Source: Theristus sp. LFF4_11
Lineage: Eukaryota > Nematoda > Chromadorea > Monhysterida > Xyalidae
Direction of reading: 5' to 3'
Assembly: GCA_030248135.1 (NCBI GenBank)
Contig: JASANC010001387.1
Coordinates: forward strand, 37,700 to 101,699
Length of the DNA: 64,000 bases
Below the pieces are notes generated by a model that had not been told where the DNA came from, did not search any database, and worked only from the letters and a program-made list of their open reading frames with translations. Made by a program: the position numbers and the translations under genes. Below, piece by piece: positions 23,222 to 35,700 of the stretch (its first letter is position 1; each line of letters opens with the position of its first letter).

Positions 23222-25062
23222 ATGTGGTGGTCGATTTGGTTGATGCTCATTGGCTTGTTGCTGCAGACGTGTTGGGGAGCTACAGGTAAATCGTGTTACC
23301 CCCCCCCCTTCTTCATATTGGGTTACCCCCCCCCTTACTGTTGATTGCGGCTGCACTGCGCAATTGGTGGTGCCCCAGCCTGCACGTGAGCGTGCACTGC
23401 AGCTGATGCATTATTAAATTTTTTAAATTATATTTGAAGCGCCTCCCCCACCGATTTCGAAAACCCGAAGGTACCAGACTCCGGTGGGTTTGGGGAACGG
23501 ACGGCTCACCATCCCGTGGGACCAATACCCTCGCCACGTGAGGGGGACAGCCTCCAAGCCCCGCTCTATGTCCTGGGGGCACCAGTGATCTCAGCCCGAT
23601 TTCGGTTTCGGTGACCTGTTTCGGTTGCTATATCCATGAAGCGGAGAGAATCCGAAAGTTTTTGTCGAAAACCAGTGTAGTTACTGTATTAGAGTAGAGA
23701 GCTATGGATACACTGGCGGCATAGTTTTCTGGCGTAAGGCGTCTGACCGGCCATATTATGCTTTTTTACGGTTTCATTGGAGTAGGTGTGCGTGTCTTGC
23801 GAAATGAAATGCATGAAATGAATTTTATTCTAGCTTTTAACAACCATGATTGTTTAAAACAGACACCGACATCTGCCAAAGCGCGGTGGCGTCTGATGAG
23901 GGGAATAACATCAAAACGATTTATCTTCATAAAGAGGCGAGGCACCTTCTTACATACTTTGCTTAAATAGAGTTGTATGTGTGCTGTTGACCTCGTCACT
24001 TCACCTCGTGTCATGACGTGAAATTCCGTGACATGACGTGCCAGATGAAGAAACTGCTCGCACTTCACTTCTCAGCAAACACAATTCCAATCGAGGTGTG
24101 TTTTGTTTCATTCAGGTTCCTTCGGGCAAAACCGTCTGCTTCTACAAGGTTGGCCTTCAAACGGGATGGGAAGAAGCGAAAGGCCATTGTAAAAAACATC
24201 TCCATGGAAACGTTGGCGAAGGTCGTCTGTTTGCACGAACGGAGGCGGAGAACGTCATGGTGGACAACGGCAAGACACTGGCAGGGAGATTGCTGTGAAT
24301 CTAACGGTTAGCCTGCGCACTGATGAGAAACTGTTTGACACTGTTGCAGCTTTTCGGAATTCGTCGCAATGTTTTTTTGTGAGGGCTATGGGTACTCTGG
24401 AAATAACTGGCAACTAAACAGTGAAATAGAACAGGGTGTGACAATCGCGAAAAACGCATCACCGTAAAGTCTTGCATACAAGGTTCCTCCCACTTATAAG
24501 ACCCCGCGCAAAAGTGGGCGGAGTGTCACACGGTGGGAAACCAAAAAATTCAAAATTATAACTTGGTCGAAATCCCACTCCGTTTATAAAACTCGGAATT
24601 TCTAATCTTAGCTTTACAAGACCTCCTCCCACTTACAAGGTTGTCACACAAAATTCCACTTTTTCAGAAATTGTTGATTTTCAAATTCATTGTATTAAGA
24701 GACCTTATACGCAAGACTTTGCAACAAAAGTATAAAAAATGATAAAAAAATAAAAAAATAAAAACGAACAAAAACAGGTATTAATAATAACAAAAAAGTA
24801 CGAAATGGTGCCCCGATACGTGCCACATGCTGTTCATACATTTTCCTGTTTAATAAAAACGATTGGAAGGACAAGCACGGAACGCACCAGTTCGTACATT
24901 TTTGTTTGACGCGCCTGCTCTGTGATAACGAAGATACAGGGTGGCGCCTGTGATAACGAAGATACAGGGTGGCGCCTGTGATAACGAAGATACAGGGTGG
25001 CGCAGAAGTGGTGGCCACTACTTCTGCGCCACCTTGTAGCGTGGGTGCAGCACGTGTATGTA

Positions 25063-25722
25063 CAGTGGCGGCCAAAAGTGTTGGAACGCTGCGCGCGTGT
25101 GTGCTGTGCATTGCGCGCGTGTTGCATCACCCGTACAAACGCTATTATAAGAATTTATGGGCAACGTTGGGTCGAAAAGTGTCCCGTGAACATAACGTTG
25201 CCCATAAATTCTCGTACCGCATTACCTCCAATAAACCCCCATGGGGAATAAAACGTCAGCGACTTTTGGGGGTGGTTTATTGGTGGGGGGGGATTATTGG
25301 TAGGGGTTTATTAATAAACAAATTCTAGGGGTGGGGGTTTATTGAAAAATGGCAAAAATACCTTGCATGTCAGGCAAGAAAGTCGCAGAAACTTCTACTC
25401 TACATAGAAATTTCCTTTTATAACAGACTTTTGTAATGAAATTACCATTAACCATCCATTTGGGGCCTTTGGTAGCACAATTTCATCATTTTCACTGCAA
25501 CCAGCCACTGAATTCGCTGGGTATGTGTTTCAAACAGGTTTCCAATAATCCCCCATGGGGGATTATTTGTGGGGGGGGGGTATTCGGAAACTTGTCGTGG
25601 GGGAGGGGGTTTATTGGTGGGGGGGTTTAATGGGGGTAATACGGTAATAGCGTTTGTACGGCTGATGCAACACGCGTGCAATACACATGCGCGCAGCGTT
25701 CCAACACTTTTGGCCGCCACTG
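25063..25722. mobile_element. Tc1/mariner-like MITE with nested C/G-run MITE, lectin copy 3
   Basis: Mirror of 19,674-20,541: CAGTGGCGGCCAAAAG ends, flanking TA, and a C/G-run MITE (25,216-25,645) inside without the 197-bp insert. Confidence 0.8.
25216..25645. mobile_element. C/G-run MITE, copy M4
   Basis: The ends ACCGCATTAC and GTAATACGGT with G-run arms match M3 in inverted orientation. It keeps the uninterrupted interior that M3 lost. Confidence 0.85.
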
Positions 25723-26206
25723 TAGAATTGTGTCCATGTGCCGTTGTGCCACACCGCTACCTGGTCTCACGAGAATGGTTCGAGAAAACGCACGACCGTC
25801 TGACAGACCTGAGATTTGCAAATTTCAGACCAGTTACGATCACCCTACACCTTCTTTGTGGATCGGTGGTGGGAAAAATAAAGACGGCTACTGCCCAACC
25901 GTAGAAGTGGAACGAAAATGGTCTCGATTTAGACCAGTTGGAAGTGGAACCACGATGGAGTGTTCGAGTCCGCTGCCGTTTCTTTGCCAGATTACCCTTG
26001 GTAATCCACAAAGGATGCCTCATAAAAAGCTACAATGGCGAAAACGGCTGATTCCCGAGTTTTGTTCATTATTTAGTTTTGAAAGTTGAAACGCAGATGA
26101 AGAAATGTTTGCGATTGATTGTGTTAAGCTGAAAACTTCGTTTGAACAGTTTTGTGCGGTTTTTCAAAAATGATGAAAGTGTACAATTGGAATCAAAAAC
26201 TAACTG

Positions 26207-26373
26207 TGATTTTAGACGATGTGTTTAGCTAGGGCAGACCCAGAAAAGCGTACAGAGCCGTCGAGAAGTGTTTTCTCTGCCATTAAGTGCCCATTACATC
26301 CCTCGGCGGGGCTTGATCCCCCGAATGCACAGGCAAGAGTCTAACACGCTGCCACCCAGGCCACGAGGGTGAC
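26207..26373 (-). repeat. tRNA-derived SINE in intron 3 of lectin copy 3
   Basis: It is the mirror of the SINE at 19,028-19,193, with the same A-box and B-box-like segments. Confidence 0.75.
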
Positions 26374-27657
26374 ACATAATGGTTTTATCCAGATCGAATA
26401 AGTTTTTTTTAATTGAGAAAGTCATCAGTTGATCTAAAAACCAAATTGAGCAAGAGTCAAACCAAGAGTTCTTCAACGCTTCGAACAATTGCGGCCAAGT
26501 TAAACAAGTTGAACAAATTAAGAACCATCACAAATTATCTTATCTTTTGCTGAAGGAATTGTAAAAAACATGGTTTCGCTTTCCTTTTCAAGACCTCTGT
26601 TTAGCTTTAGGCCAAGAAACAAGTATAAATTTAACTCGATTTTCAAGCCTTTATTTAAAAGTTTTGCATCCAATTTTTGGTGTTTTCAAATAAAATTTTA
26701 ACACAATCAATCGCAAACATTTCTTAAACCGTATTCCAAACTTCAGAGCTAAATATTGACCCAACTTGAGAACGAGACGTTTTTTTGCCCGACGAAGTAG
26801 TTTTTTTGAGGCACCTTGTACTGTATATGTATGTGTCAGAACTGTATGTGTTCATAAAAGTCAGCCTCACTCAACCTTTTTTTGATCAACACGTTGTTTG
26901 CGGTGCAGTAAAACTGCATCATTAACTGCGGTGACAGAACTATAAAACTGAATTGCATATTTTCATTTTCCAAACATTATGCACCTAAACTCTTACCATA
27001 ATTGCATTGCAATAATTACCATTGATTGCAAAAAAATTCAAAGTCGGCCAAATGTACCAGGCATGTTCAAAACATTGTTTCTAACAGCAAAAGTTCTGAG
27101 ACGAAATCGAAACTCATTGTGAAAAATATGCACAGACCCAATATTATTTCCAGAACCGCCCACAACCACAACCCCACCCCCTCCGAGCACCGAGCAGCCG
27201 ACTCCGCCCCCCACCGAGCCACCCATCGTGCCCACGTCGTCGTCTGCCCTCGAGCCAAACACAACGGAGAGGACAACGAATGAGACAAAGTTTGTGAGCA
27301 CACAAAGAGGCAATGAGTGAAATGCGAAAACAGTGAGCCAATACGTACGGAGTGTACGGTCTTGGTGCAAGATCGTGTCGAGACCGAACACCGCAGTTAT
27401 TACTGTAGACTTGACTTGACTGACGTATTATAAAAGGTTTGCCGCTGGAGAAAGCCGCCATACCAAATGATCTAACCATTTTAACAAAAAGTCTGCTGGC
27501 ACTTTTACAGAAACATGGAAATGTCAATTGAAAAGTTTTGCTCAGAGCAACAACGACCGCTAAAGTGGACATTTGGGCACCGTGGTTGTACGTCGCCATC
27601 GCCATGTACATTTTGACTGGTCCTGGTCCAGCTTGTTGTTCCCATTGACGCAACACA

Positions 27658-27803
27658 ATAACATATCCAACTAGCTGATTGGTTGGTGGTCACGTGATGC
27701 ATCCATTCTGTGCAAACCAAACTACCGCAAACTCAACATATCATGCACAGAATGCATGCATCAACCAATCAGCTGCTTCCATATGTTATTGAGTTAGACT
27801 GTA
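27658..27803. mobile_element. About 145-bp foldback MITE
   Basis: Its arms read AACATATCCAACTAGCTGAT inward and the inverse at the other end, around CATTCTGTGCA and TGCACAGAATG. It is the same family as 51,960-52,108. Confidence 0.75.
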
Positions 27804-29753
27804 CCACTGTACCTGGCATCTACTTGTCTATCCACAGGTTTCATGGTCACTGCGTGTAACGGAAGTGATTACGTATATTCCATGAAAATCCCGTTTTCAC
27901 ACACGTTGATTTCTTTGTTTAAACACACTTTGACAGAAACATTTTTACAAACAAAACAAGAACACATCAATGTACAGTACCGGTATGAAACTCTCACGTG
28001 GTGCAAAACACATGAAGGGAGCTAAAAAACAGTCATGTATCGTGAAAAACGTCACTCATTTAAAAAAAATAACACCGTGAAAGGTGAGATTTCAAAGGTG
28101 CGCCCAACTGAGACAATTTTGAAATTTATTCAAAATGTTTATAAAGAAATTGGACAAACTTTCAAAAGAATTAAGACGGAAACAAAACATGCCACCGCAA
28201 GAAGTGCTGACACAAACAAACTACGTAAGAAGCAACAACCGAAAGTGCTTTTTGGATGGCAAGTTTGTCTGAGATTTGCGATTGGGAAATCTGCGTTATT
28301 TGTGTTAACAGAATAAAAACGCCTAAAATGCCGAAAAAGCGACAATTGACACAGCATTGTTTGGAAAGACCTCTTTAAATCTAATTAACCATCTTTCAAT
28401 TTTACACCAATCATTCAATCGAAAACTTTTACTAACCCGCGCTAAAAACAATCTCACACAGAGTCTCTGAAACCTTATTTTGAGTTGCTCCTCTACAATC
28501 ACAAATAATTCAAAGAATTAAAAAAACCGTTTAACAAACAATTACACAAAACAAAGCATATATGGCATAAACCCCAAAAACAGCGAGAACTAAAAATGCT
28601 AACAGAAAAATAGCACAAATATGTCTGACAATGACAAAATGCATGTAACCTCCATAAAGTTCTATCAGGATGTGTTTTTTCAACTTCTCAGATGAGAAAA
28701 CCAGCTTTTACAGCCTAAAAAATATTTCAAAACTAAAGGCAAGTACGTAATATCAGAAATCTAAAATCTTCACATCTTCAATGCTGTATCAGAAATTGGT
28801 GAGATGAAACCATGGCAAGAACAGTCGTGCAGAATTGTAAACTGACAATGGAAGGTTCGAAGATTTGCAATTTTGCAACAATCATTTCAAATCTGGCAAG
28901 CTGATTGGTTGTTTGATGTTTTGTGTGCACCAATCAGTACACCCACAGTTCAAATGCAGCAAATCCGACTGGGAAAAACTTGCACAGAATCACACAACGT
29001 GTGAAACATTGAGAGCAAATAAGTTGAAACGTGACAGACAATTCAAATCACAAATCAAAATCACAAGCTCGGCTAAAACTTTCACCAAACTCTGGTTTGA
29101 TTCCAAATGAAATATGAGAGGAAGATTTATTTCAAATACAGATATTATGCTAAAAAGTAAAGTAAAAAACAATCACATTGAAACACATTCGGTGTTGAAA
29201 AACGTTGTTTGACTTGAATGAAAATTACCGAAGGAACAAAAATACACCGTATAACACAGAACAAAAATGTAAAAGAAAAACATCAGATCACAATTGTTAT
29301 AGCATTGGCATTGTTTCTGCTCGTTTAAAGAAAACAAAAGAAAACCAGTAAAAAACAATTAAACAACAACGATCAAACAAAACAACAAAGGTAAAACTGA
29401 AACAAAAGCACAAGAACAATATACAACATCAAAGTAAAGCAAAAAATCTGTGTGAGGAGCGGCAAATACTGGAGTGAAATATCAGGATTACGAGTAACAC
29501 TCAGTCACACATTTTATTACAAAATTGACTCTTCTTTAATAAAATCAACACCAACCATACCATGTTATTCAACCAATCAACGAACAGCACAGGCTGCCCA
29601 TTCATTCCAAACGACAGATCCACAAAATAAAACAATGAAACTGCTTAGCGCAAGCATACAACGTGTCCTAACGCGCACAAACATCCACCAATCGTGTCCG
29701 AAATGAGTCCAGATTACAAAAAAAACACGACTAAACAGCCCAAATCGACGCTC
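27804..29753. other. Intergenic between the lectin cluster and the Patched-related gene
   Basis: About 27,970-28,110 is another copy of the lectin distal upstream segment. The rest is A-rich and I see no gene. The 3' end of the Patched-related gene begins at 29,754. Confidence 0.5.
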
Positions 29754-32700
29754 TCACACCACTTCCCTCCGCACGGCCGTCGTCGCAATACGATACGAGG
29801 CCGAAGGTTGCTGGTGGAAAAAGGTCGCACCACGCTCGCGCGGCGGCGTCTCCAGCAGCGACGTCACCAACAGCGACGGCGGCGACGTGTCGTCCGACTC
29901 GACCAGTTCACCATTACGCGCGCGTTCGTCGACCGAGTCGCGACGCACACGGTGGTGGTTGAACGGCTGCAACTCAACGGCGTGCGCTCGATCGCGCTCG
30001 TCGGCAGCGGCTGACAGCAACGGTGGCGGCGTCTGTTGTTGCCGCTGCTGCCGCTGTTGGTGCCAGTCGCGCGTGTGCTCGTCCTGTTCGCAGCAGCCGG
30101 CGCCGGTCATACAGTTCGGCAGCGCCGCGAGAAACGTCGGCAACACCCATAAGCCGTGCGCGAGGCCCCAGACGACCACCATTACGATCGACTTCACGAA
30201 CACCTCGGGCGCGTACGAACGCAGCGCGACGAGCGGCAGCACGCAGAAGACGGTCGAGAGGCCGGCTTGCGTCATCGGCCACATGACGGAGCCGAGCGTT
30301 CGCTCGAGGCGGTCGAGTTTCGTGCGACACGGCCGCTCGTGTGTGTCGTCGTGCGGCTTGCCGGTGTGCTGGTAGTGGTAGGAGGTGTGTGCGGTGAAGT
30401 CGACGGAGACGCCGACCGTCATCAGCGTCGCCGACATCACGACCGGGTCGAGGTCCATGCCCCACCACGAGAGGAAACCGAACGTGCCTGCACGAATATG
30501 CAAATCCCGTTTTTTTTGCTTGCGTTTTTTCGTTGAAAGTACCGTACATGAGTAAATCTGGTCTACACCCGTCTTTCACCACCTTGGAGCAATCGAATAG
30601 CACGACTCGATTCGTTGTTATGACGCAATCGAGAACACCGTGCGATGTTGAGTATTGGAAACCAGCCATTGATTGGCCTGTGCAACCAATCAGCGAACCA
30701 GCAGCCAGCCAAGCATTGTGCATTGTGCAAATCATTCAACGTTGCCTATTTTTAAAACCAAGCTTCTGCTGTGGTTCTGTCATGTGCTTTGCGTATGTTT
30801 TCTGTTAGGTTTAGAGTTTTCAGGTCAATAATACCCAGCTGCATCAGTTGTTACACATAAAACTTGCACATTTCGCCTGGTTTATTGTATTATATTATAC
30901 AGTACTTACATTGGATTTTGTTCATGCACTTCAGTGTAGTGTTGTCACGGTAGCAAATTTTGACCCCACAGGCCGGTACGGTTTTCCTCAAATTGGAGGT
31001 ACCGCGGGCGGTTTGACCGTTAAAACGGTAACCGTGACAACACTACTTCAGTGTTACATGAACGAAACCGAACTGAACTCCGCCCCCTTACCTAAACTGA
31101 TCGCAGCGATCGCCCAACTGGCGCAGATGACGCTGCACGGACTCGGGATAAAGACGGCACACACGGCCGCCATGCAGACGAACGTGACAATGACGGAAGT
31201 GACCGTGACGCTCTTGAGACTGAGGATCTGATCGATGAAATGCGAGGCGGCCTCGAAGACGCTCACGTTTAGGTGTGCGTATCGGTCGGCGATCGCACGC
31301 CACTCTTGCATCAGGCGCACCTTAGTCGTCCAGAGGCTCGTGTTCCGGTAGACGGTCGTGAATAGGAAACGCTGCACCACTGGGTGACCGCTGAAATCAA
31401 AGTTGGTTCGGTTCGGTTGGTCGAAAGGTTAGATTTTGTTCGCAGATGGTGTGAGTGTAATAATAGCTGGTTGTGAAGGAAATCAACCAACGCACTGGCA
31501 CAGCTGCTAGATGTGCATTTCTGTGCACAGTACGTTTTGTTACTGGTTGTTTTTTACTCAAGGCCACCACCCTTCTTCTGCATTTGATGTTAACCAGATC
31601 GAAATGCAGAGCCCCATCCACAACATGGTTGATTTGTTTGTGTAGGCGACTAATGTTTGGTCTTCAGACAAGTAGTATTTTGCAACAAAACTACCCCACA
31701 CAATTTGCTAATAACCAAAGCCGCGAAAATTTCGTCACACGGTGAATACTCAATCGACAAACGAAACAAACACACATTCCGAATATTTTCCCGAAATCTT
31801 CCAAAAAAAAACTCGACACTCACTTGACGTGCGTCCACCGAATGTCGCCCTTGTGATGCTGATAGCGGAGGTCGTCCAGGAACTCCGGCAGATACTCGAG
31901 CGTCAACGGGGATTGCTTCGGTGCCAGATCATCAGTCGCATTGCTGTCCAGATCGAACCTCGAATCATCATCATCGTCCATCTCGAGCAAATCGAGAAAC
32001 CCGCCAAACAGTCCGTTGCCGGTGTCGCCGGTGACCTGCTGGAAATACTCGCGATAGTCGCGAAGCCACAAAATCGTCGAGATTTTTCCGATCGATCGCT
32101 CCATCGTCTCGTATTCGTGCACCATTCGATCGAACGAAGCGAGTTCGCTCGAATTCGAGACGTTCAGCGGATGGTTGACGACGATCGAGACCGGGTGGTG
32201 TTCGGACCAGACGACCGTGGTCAGGATTTTGTCGACCTCGCGCAGCGGCGAGTCCTGCAAGCGAACGTGAACACTGGTCGGTAAGGTCGAATTTGAAATT
32301 ATAGGGAATCCGCTGATGATTCGTTGGTGATTACGGTATGCATATGCGTTCTGTGCAAGCAACACTCCGTCCCCCCCCCCCCACACACAGCAATATGCCC
32401 GCACAGAAAGCATTTGTGATTTGATCGCGCGAAAAACCGCACGGTCATTTCAAAAAGCGCCCGCGTCAAAATGGGACCCAATCAGCTTTTAGCGCTATTC
32501 GAACGTTCCAGAAGACCTGGTAGTGGCGCGGAGTGCTCGAGAGATCAAGTCTCGAGGGGTGCATAGAGGGCAGTTATTTATGACATGAAAATTCAACGCC
32601 GGAGACCAAATTTACACTTTAATTGTGACCTTTTAGTGTTCATTGTCTAATAAAATGACTCTTAATAAAAACACCGGCAAGTGTCCACAATCATTTTCGT

Positions 32701-35700
32701 TCAAATACCGTCGCGTCCGTGGCGTAGCGGTAGAACTTCGGCCTACAGTTCTGTAGGTACCGGGTTCGAACCTCGCTGTGGACAAGACATACTCGTGGAA
32801 AATTAGAGTGACCAACGAACATCTGGTGGTCTATTCCCTCCTCATCCGAGGGTAAAATTGGGCTCGGGGCAGTATTGCCCGTCTCCGCCGGAGTTTGGTA
32901 CCTTCGGGTTTCCGGAACCGGCGCGCGTATAATTAAAAAAAATAAAAAAAAATATGCACATTAAAACGAGCAACATTGCGCACCTGAGGCAGCAGTTTCT
33001 GTCCGTCCAACCGCGGTTCAATCTTGACAGCGCCCATCACGATGAACACCCAATAGACGACGACCAGTGCCAGTGTGATTATAGCGTTCATTGGGTGCGC
33101 GATCAGCTGGCAATAGTGACGCAATAGCGTGGAGAAGATCGAGCGAAGCTTGTGGCGAAGCTGAAAATGAATTAGAATGGACTTGAGGCAGTTTGTTTTC
33201 TTTGGTCTGTCTGACTGAAGAACAGATACATTCAAACGGGCCAGCATTTTGTTCAATACAGTCCTTACCACTGGTTTTTCTTGACACTTTTTCCAGTAGA
33301 ATGGATTGACACAGTTTCTTGGATCTGTCAGAATGAAAGGAGTAAAGGACGTCCCATGTTAAGTCCTTTTTTCAAGACGGTTTACCTTCTCCAACACACG
33401 ACTCAAGCATTGAGAAAAAGTTACCCCGATATCCCTCACTGACTGGGTGGTTTAGTTATCCCTCATTCGGAATAGGGCGCACGTTCAATGGTGTTCTTCA
33501 AATATCATCACTGGTTATAACTAGCAAATTGACCCGTGCCTACGGCACGGTTAGCTGATAAATACAACTATTATTTTTGAGTTGGTTTTCCCCTTTTGAC
33601 CTTGCCAACGACGCGGACTCAAAATCCACAACCTTTTTAATCAGCAACAAACAACTGCCATTCCCTATTAAAGTATCAAAATCAATTCTCGCATTTATTA
33701 GCTTTTCAATGTCGCTTATTTGTCCTTTCATTCTTTTCTAATCAGTTGCATTCCACTGTCCTTCCCGTTTAAAGTATCAAAAAAACAATCTCCTCTGATC
33801 AGCATCAATTAACAGCCATTCCCGCTTAAAGTTTTAAAATTAATCTTGTTTGGTTAGCTTTTCAATGTCGTCACATGTTGTTCAATCGCCATTCCTGTTA
33901 AAAAATTATAAAAAAACAATGTCGTTTGGTTAACAACAATTAACTGATACCGGTTTAAGTTTTTGTTCCAGTTTAAAATACAGGTTTAAGAAAAGCAATC
34001 TGCTTCAGGCAGCTGTCATTTCTGAATAGGCAACACTGTTCTAAATACCCATTGGAAAGCACCCGCTTTTGACTTGGTAATGGTTTTTTACCCGCTTACC
34101 CTAACCTAAGCCAGGCCTTTTAGAGTGTAAATGTCAAAAAGGCAACACTTCTGAACAATTGTTGCGAAACGCCAACTTTCGTTTTGATAAGTATCTTCTT
34201 TTTCCCGCTTACTCTAACCTAAGCTAAGGTTTTTAAAGTTTAAATGACGAAAAATGCAAAAAATTTCTGAATATTCGCTGCAAAACGGCCACTTTTGTGT
34301 GGTATGTTTACTACTCTTACCTTTAACCCTAACCTTAGCCAAGGATTTTTGATAGAATGGAAATGACAAAACAGCAACATTTTACTGAATACCCGTAGCA
34401 AAGCTCACCTAAGCCAAGCCTTTTAAAGTTTAAATGACGAAAAATGCAAAACTTTTCTGAATATTCGCTGCAAAACAGCCACTTTTGTGTAGTATGTTTA
34501 CTGCTCTTATTTTCAACCCTCACCTTAGCCAAGGATTTTTGATAGAATGGAAATGACAAAACAGCAACATTTTACTGAATATCCGTAGCAAAGCTCCCGC
34601 TTTTGTTTTGAATGTTTACTTCTTTTCCCCGCTTACTCTAACCTAAGCCAGTTCTTTTTGATCGAGTGCAACAAAAAGCAACACGTTTCTGAGTACCCAT
34701 TGTGTAAAACGGTCGCTTTTGTTTTGTTATGTAGCTTTTCTATCCTAAGTGATGCATTTTCTATGATTAAAAAAACAAATGAAGGAAAAAGCAACAATTT
34801 TCTACATTTTACTGAACACCCGTAGCACTTAAAGCTCCCATGTTTACTTCTTTTCCCCGCTTACCCTAACCTAAGCCAGTTCTTTTTGATCGAGTGCAAC
34901 AAAAAGCAACACGTTTCTGAGTACCCATTGTGTTAAACGGTCGCTTTTGTTTTGTTATGTAGCTTTTATATCCTAAGTGACGCATTTTCTATGATAAAAA
35001 AACAAATGAAGGAAAAAGCAACGATTTTCTAAATACTCCTTGTGAACACCGGCTTCATAAAAAGTCTACCTTGTGAAAAGAGCGATTAACTTGCAAGCGA
35101 TTGTTTTAAAAACTCGTTGTTTTTGTGAAAAAAACTCCATCGTCTACAATGGAGTCTTTGCAATTCTTACGATTGTCTCGCTTGTTGGTTGTCGCTCTTG
35201 AGCAAAAGGCATCATGATGACTAAAGTCATGTGGAATGACGATTTGAACTTTGCATTGTCATTAGAAAATGGTGTATGAGTATTCAGCTGATGATGACTT
35301 AAATAGCAAAATTGGCTCAAACTTGTAAATTTTAATAGCCAATCAACGTAGCGGAACGGACCTGACTTACATACACAGTTACTATCTTAGTATTATAGAT
35401 ATCCGGTGGGTGCGCCGGGATAGACGGGAAACTCTCTCAGGACAAAACGCTAGATAGATGACGTGATACAGAAATGTTCACCAACCTCTTCCTTAACGGC
35501 TGCACTATCAGCAGTCGGCTCCAGTTTCTCCCATTTCGCGGACAGCGCCAGACAGCTGGCGAAGAAGGTGATCTCGAAGAAAAAGTCGATCGCCATCGCT
35601 ATCGCTGCCGTTCGCGCGAACAGACGAATCTCGGGCGTCGGCGTCATCGCGCCGATGCCTGGAAAGTTTTTTAAACCTTTAATTTTTTTAAAAATTTTTA

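Larger units (their letters stand above)
23222..27320 (+). pseudogene. Secreted C-type-lectin-like gene, copy 3 (one-base frameshift in exon 2)
   Basis: Exons are 23222-23285 (signal peptide, MWWSIWLMLIGLLLQ), 24045-24306, 25829-26000 and 27154-27320. Exon 2 is 262 nt instead of 263. A missing base in the LAAEIAVNL region (copy 2 wording) shifts the frame to a TGA at 24,296-24,298. Exons 3 and 4 are open, and exon 3 is 6 nt longer than in copies 1 and 2, which keeps frame. Exon 3 differs strongly from copy 2 although the adjoining introns are nearly identical. Intron 2 shares the same nested MITEs as copy 2 in mirror order, so the inverted duplication came after those insertions. If the missing base is a consensus error, this copy would be intact. 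Confidence 0.72.

Noticed and set aside
19400..26002. Diversity-generating retroelement acting on the CTLD
   Set aside because: No reverse transcriptase, template repeat or adenine-specific pattern was seen; variation between paralogs is better explained by selection or conversion.
28035..28316. 93-residue ORF as a gene
   Set aside because: It overlaps a repeated lectin-upstream segment, has no domain, and is not preserved in the other copies.
29887..30536. Plus-strand ORFs over the last Patched-related exon
   Set aside because: Antisense shadows of a GC-rich coding exon; the minus strand carries the RND motifs and the splice-consistent frame.
32708..32790. Functional tRNA gene
   Set aside because: Anticodon-like loop lacks U33, the acceptor stem relies on wobble pairs, and it continues into a SINE body with an A-rich tail.
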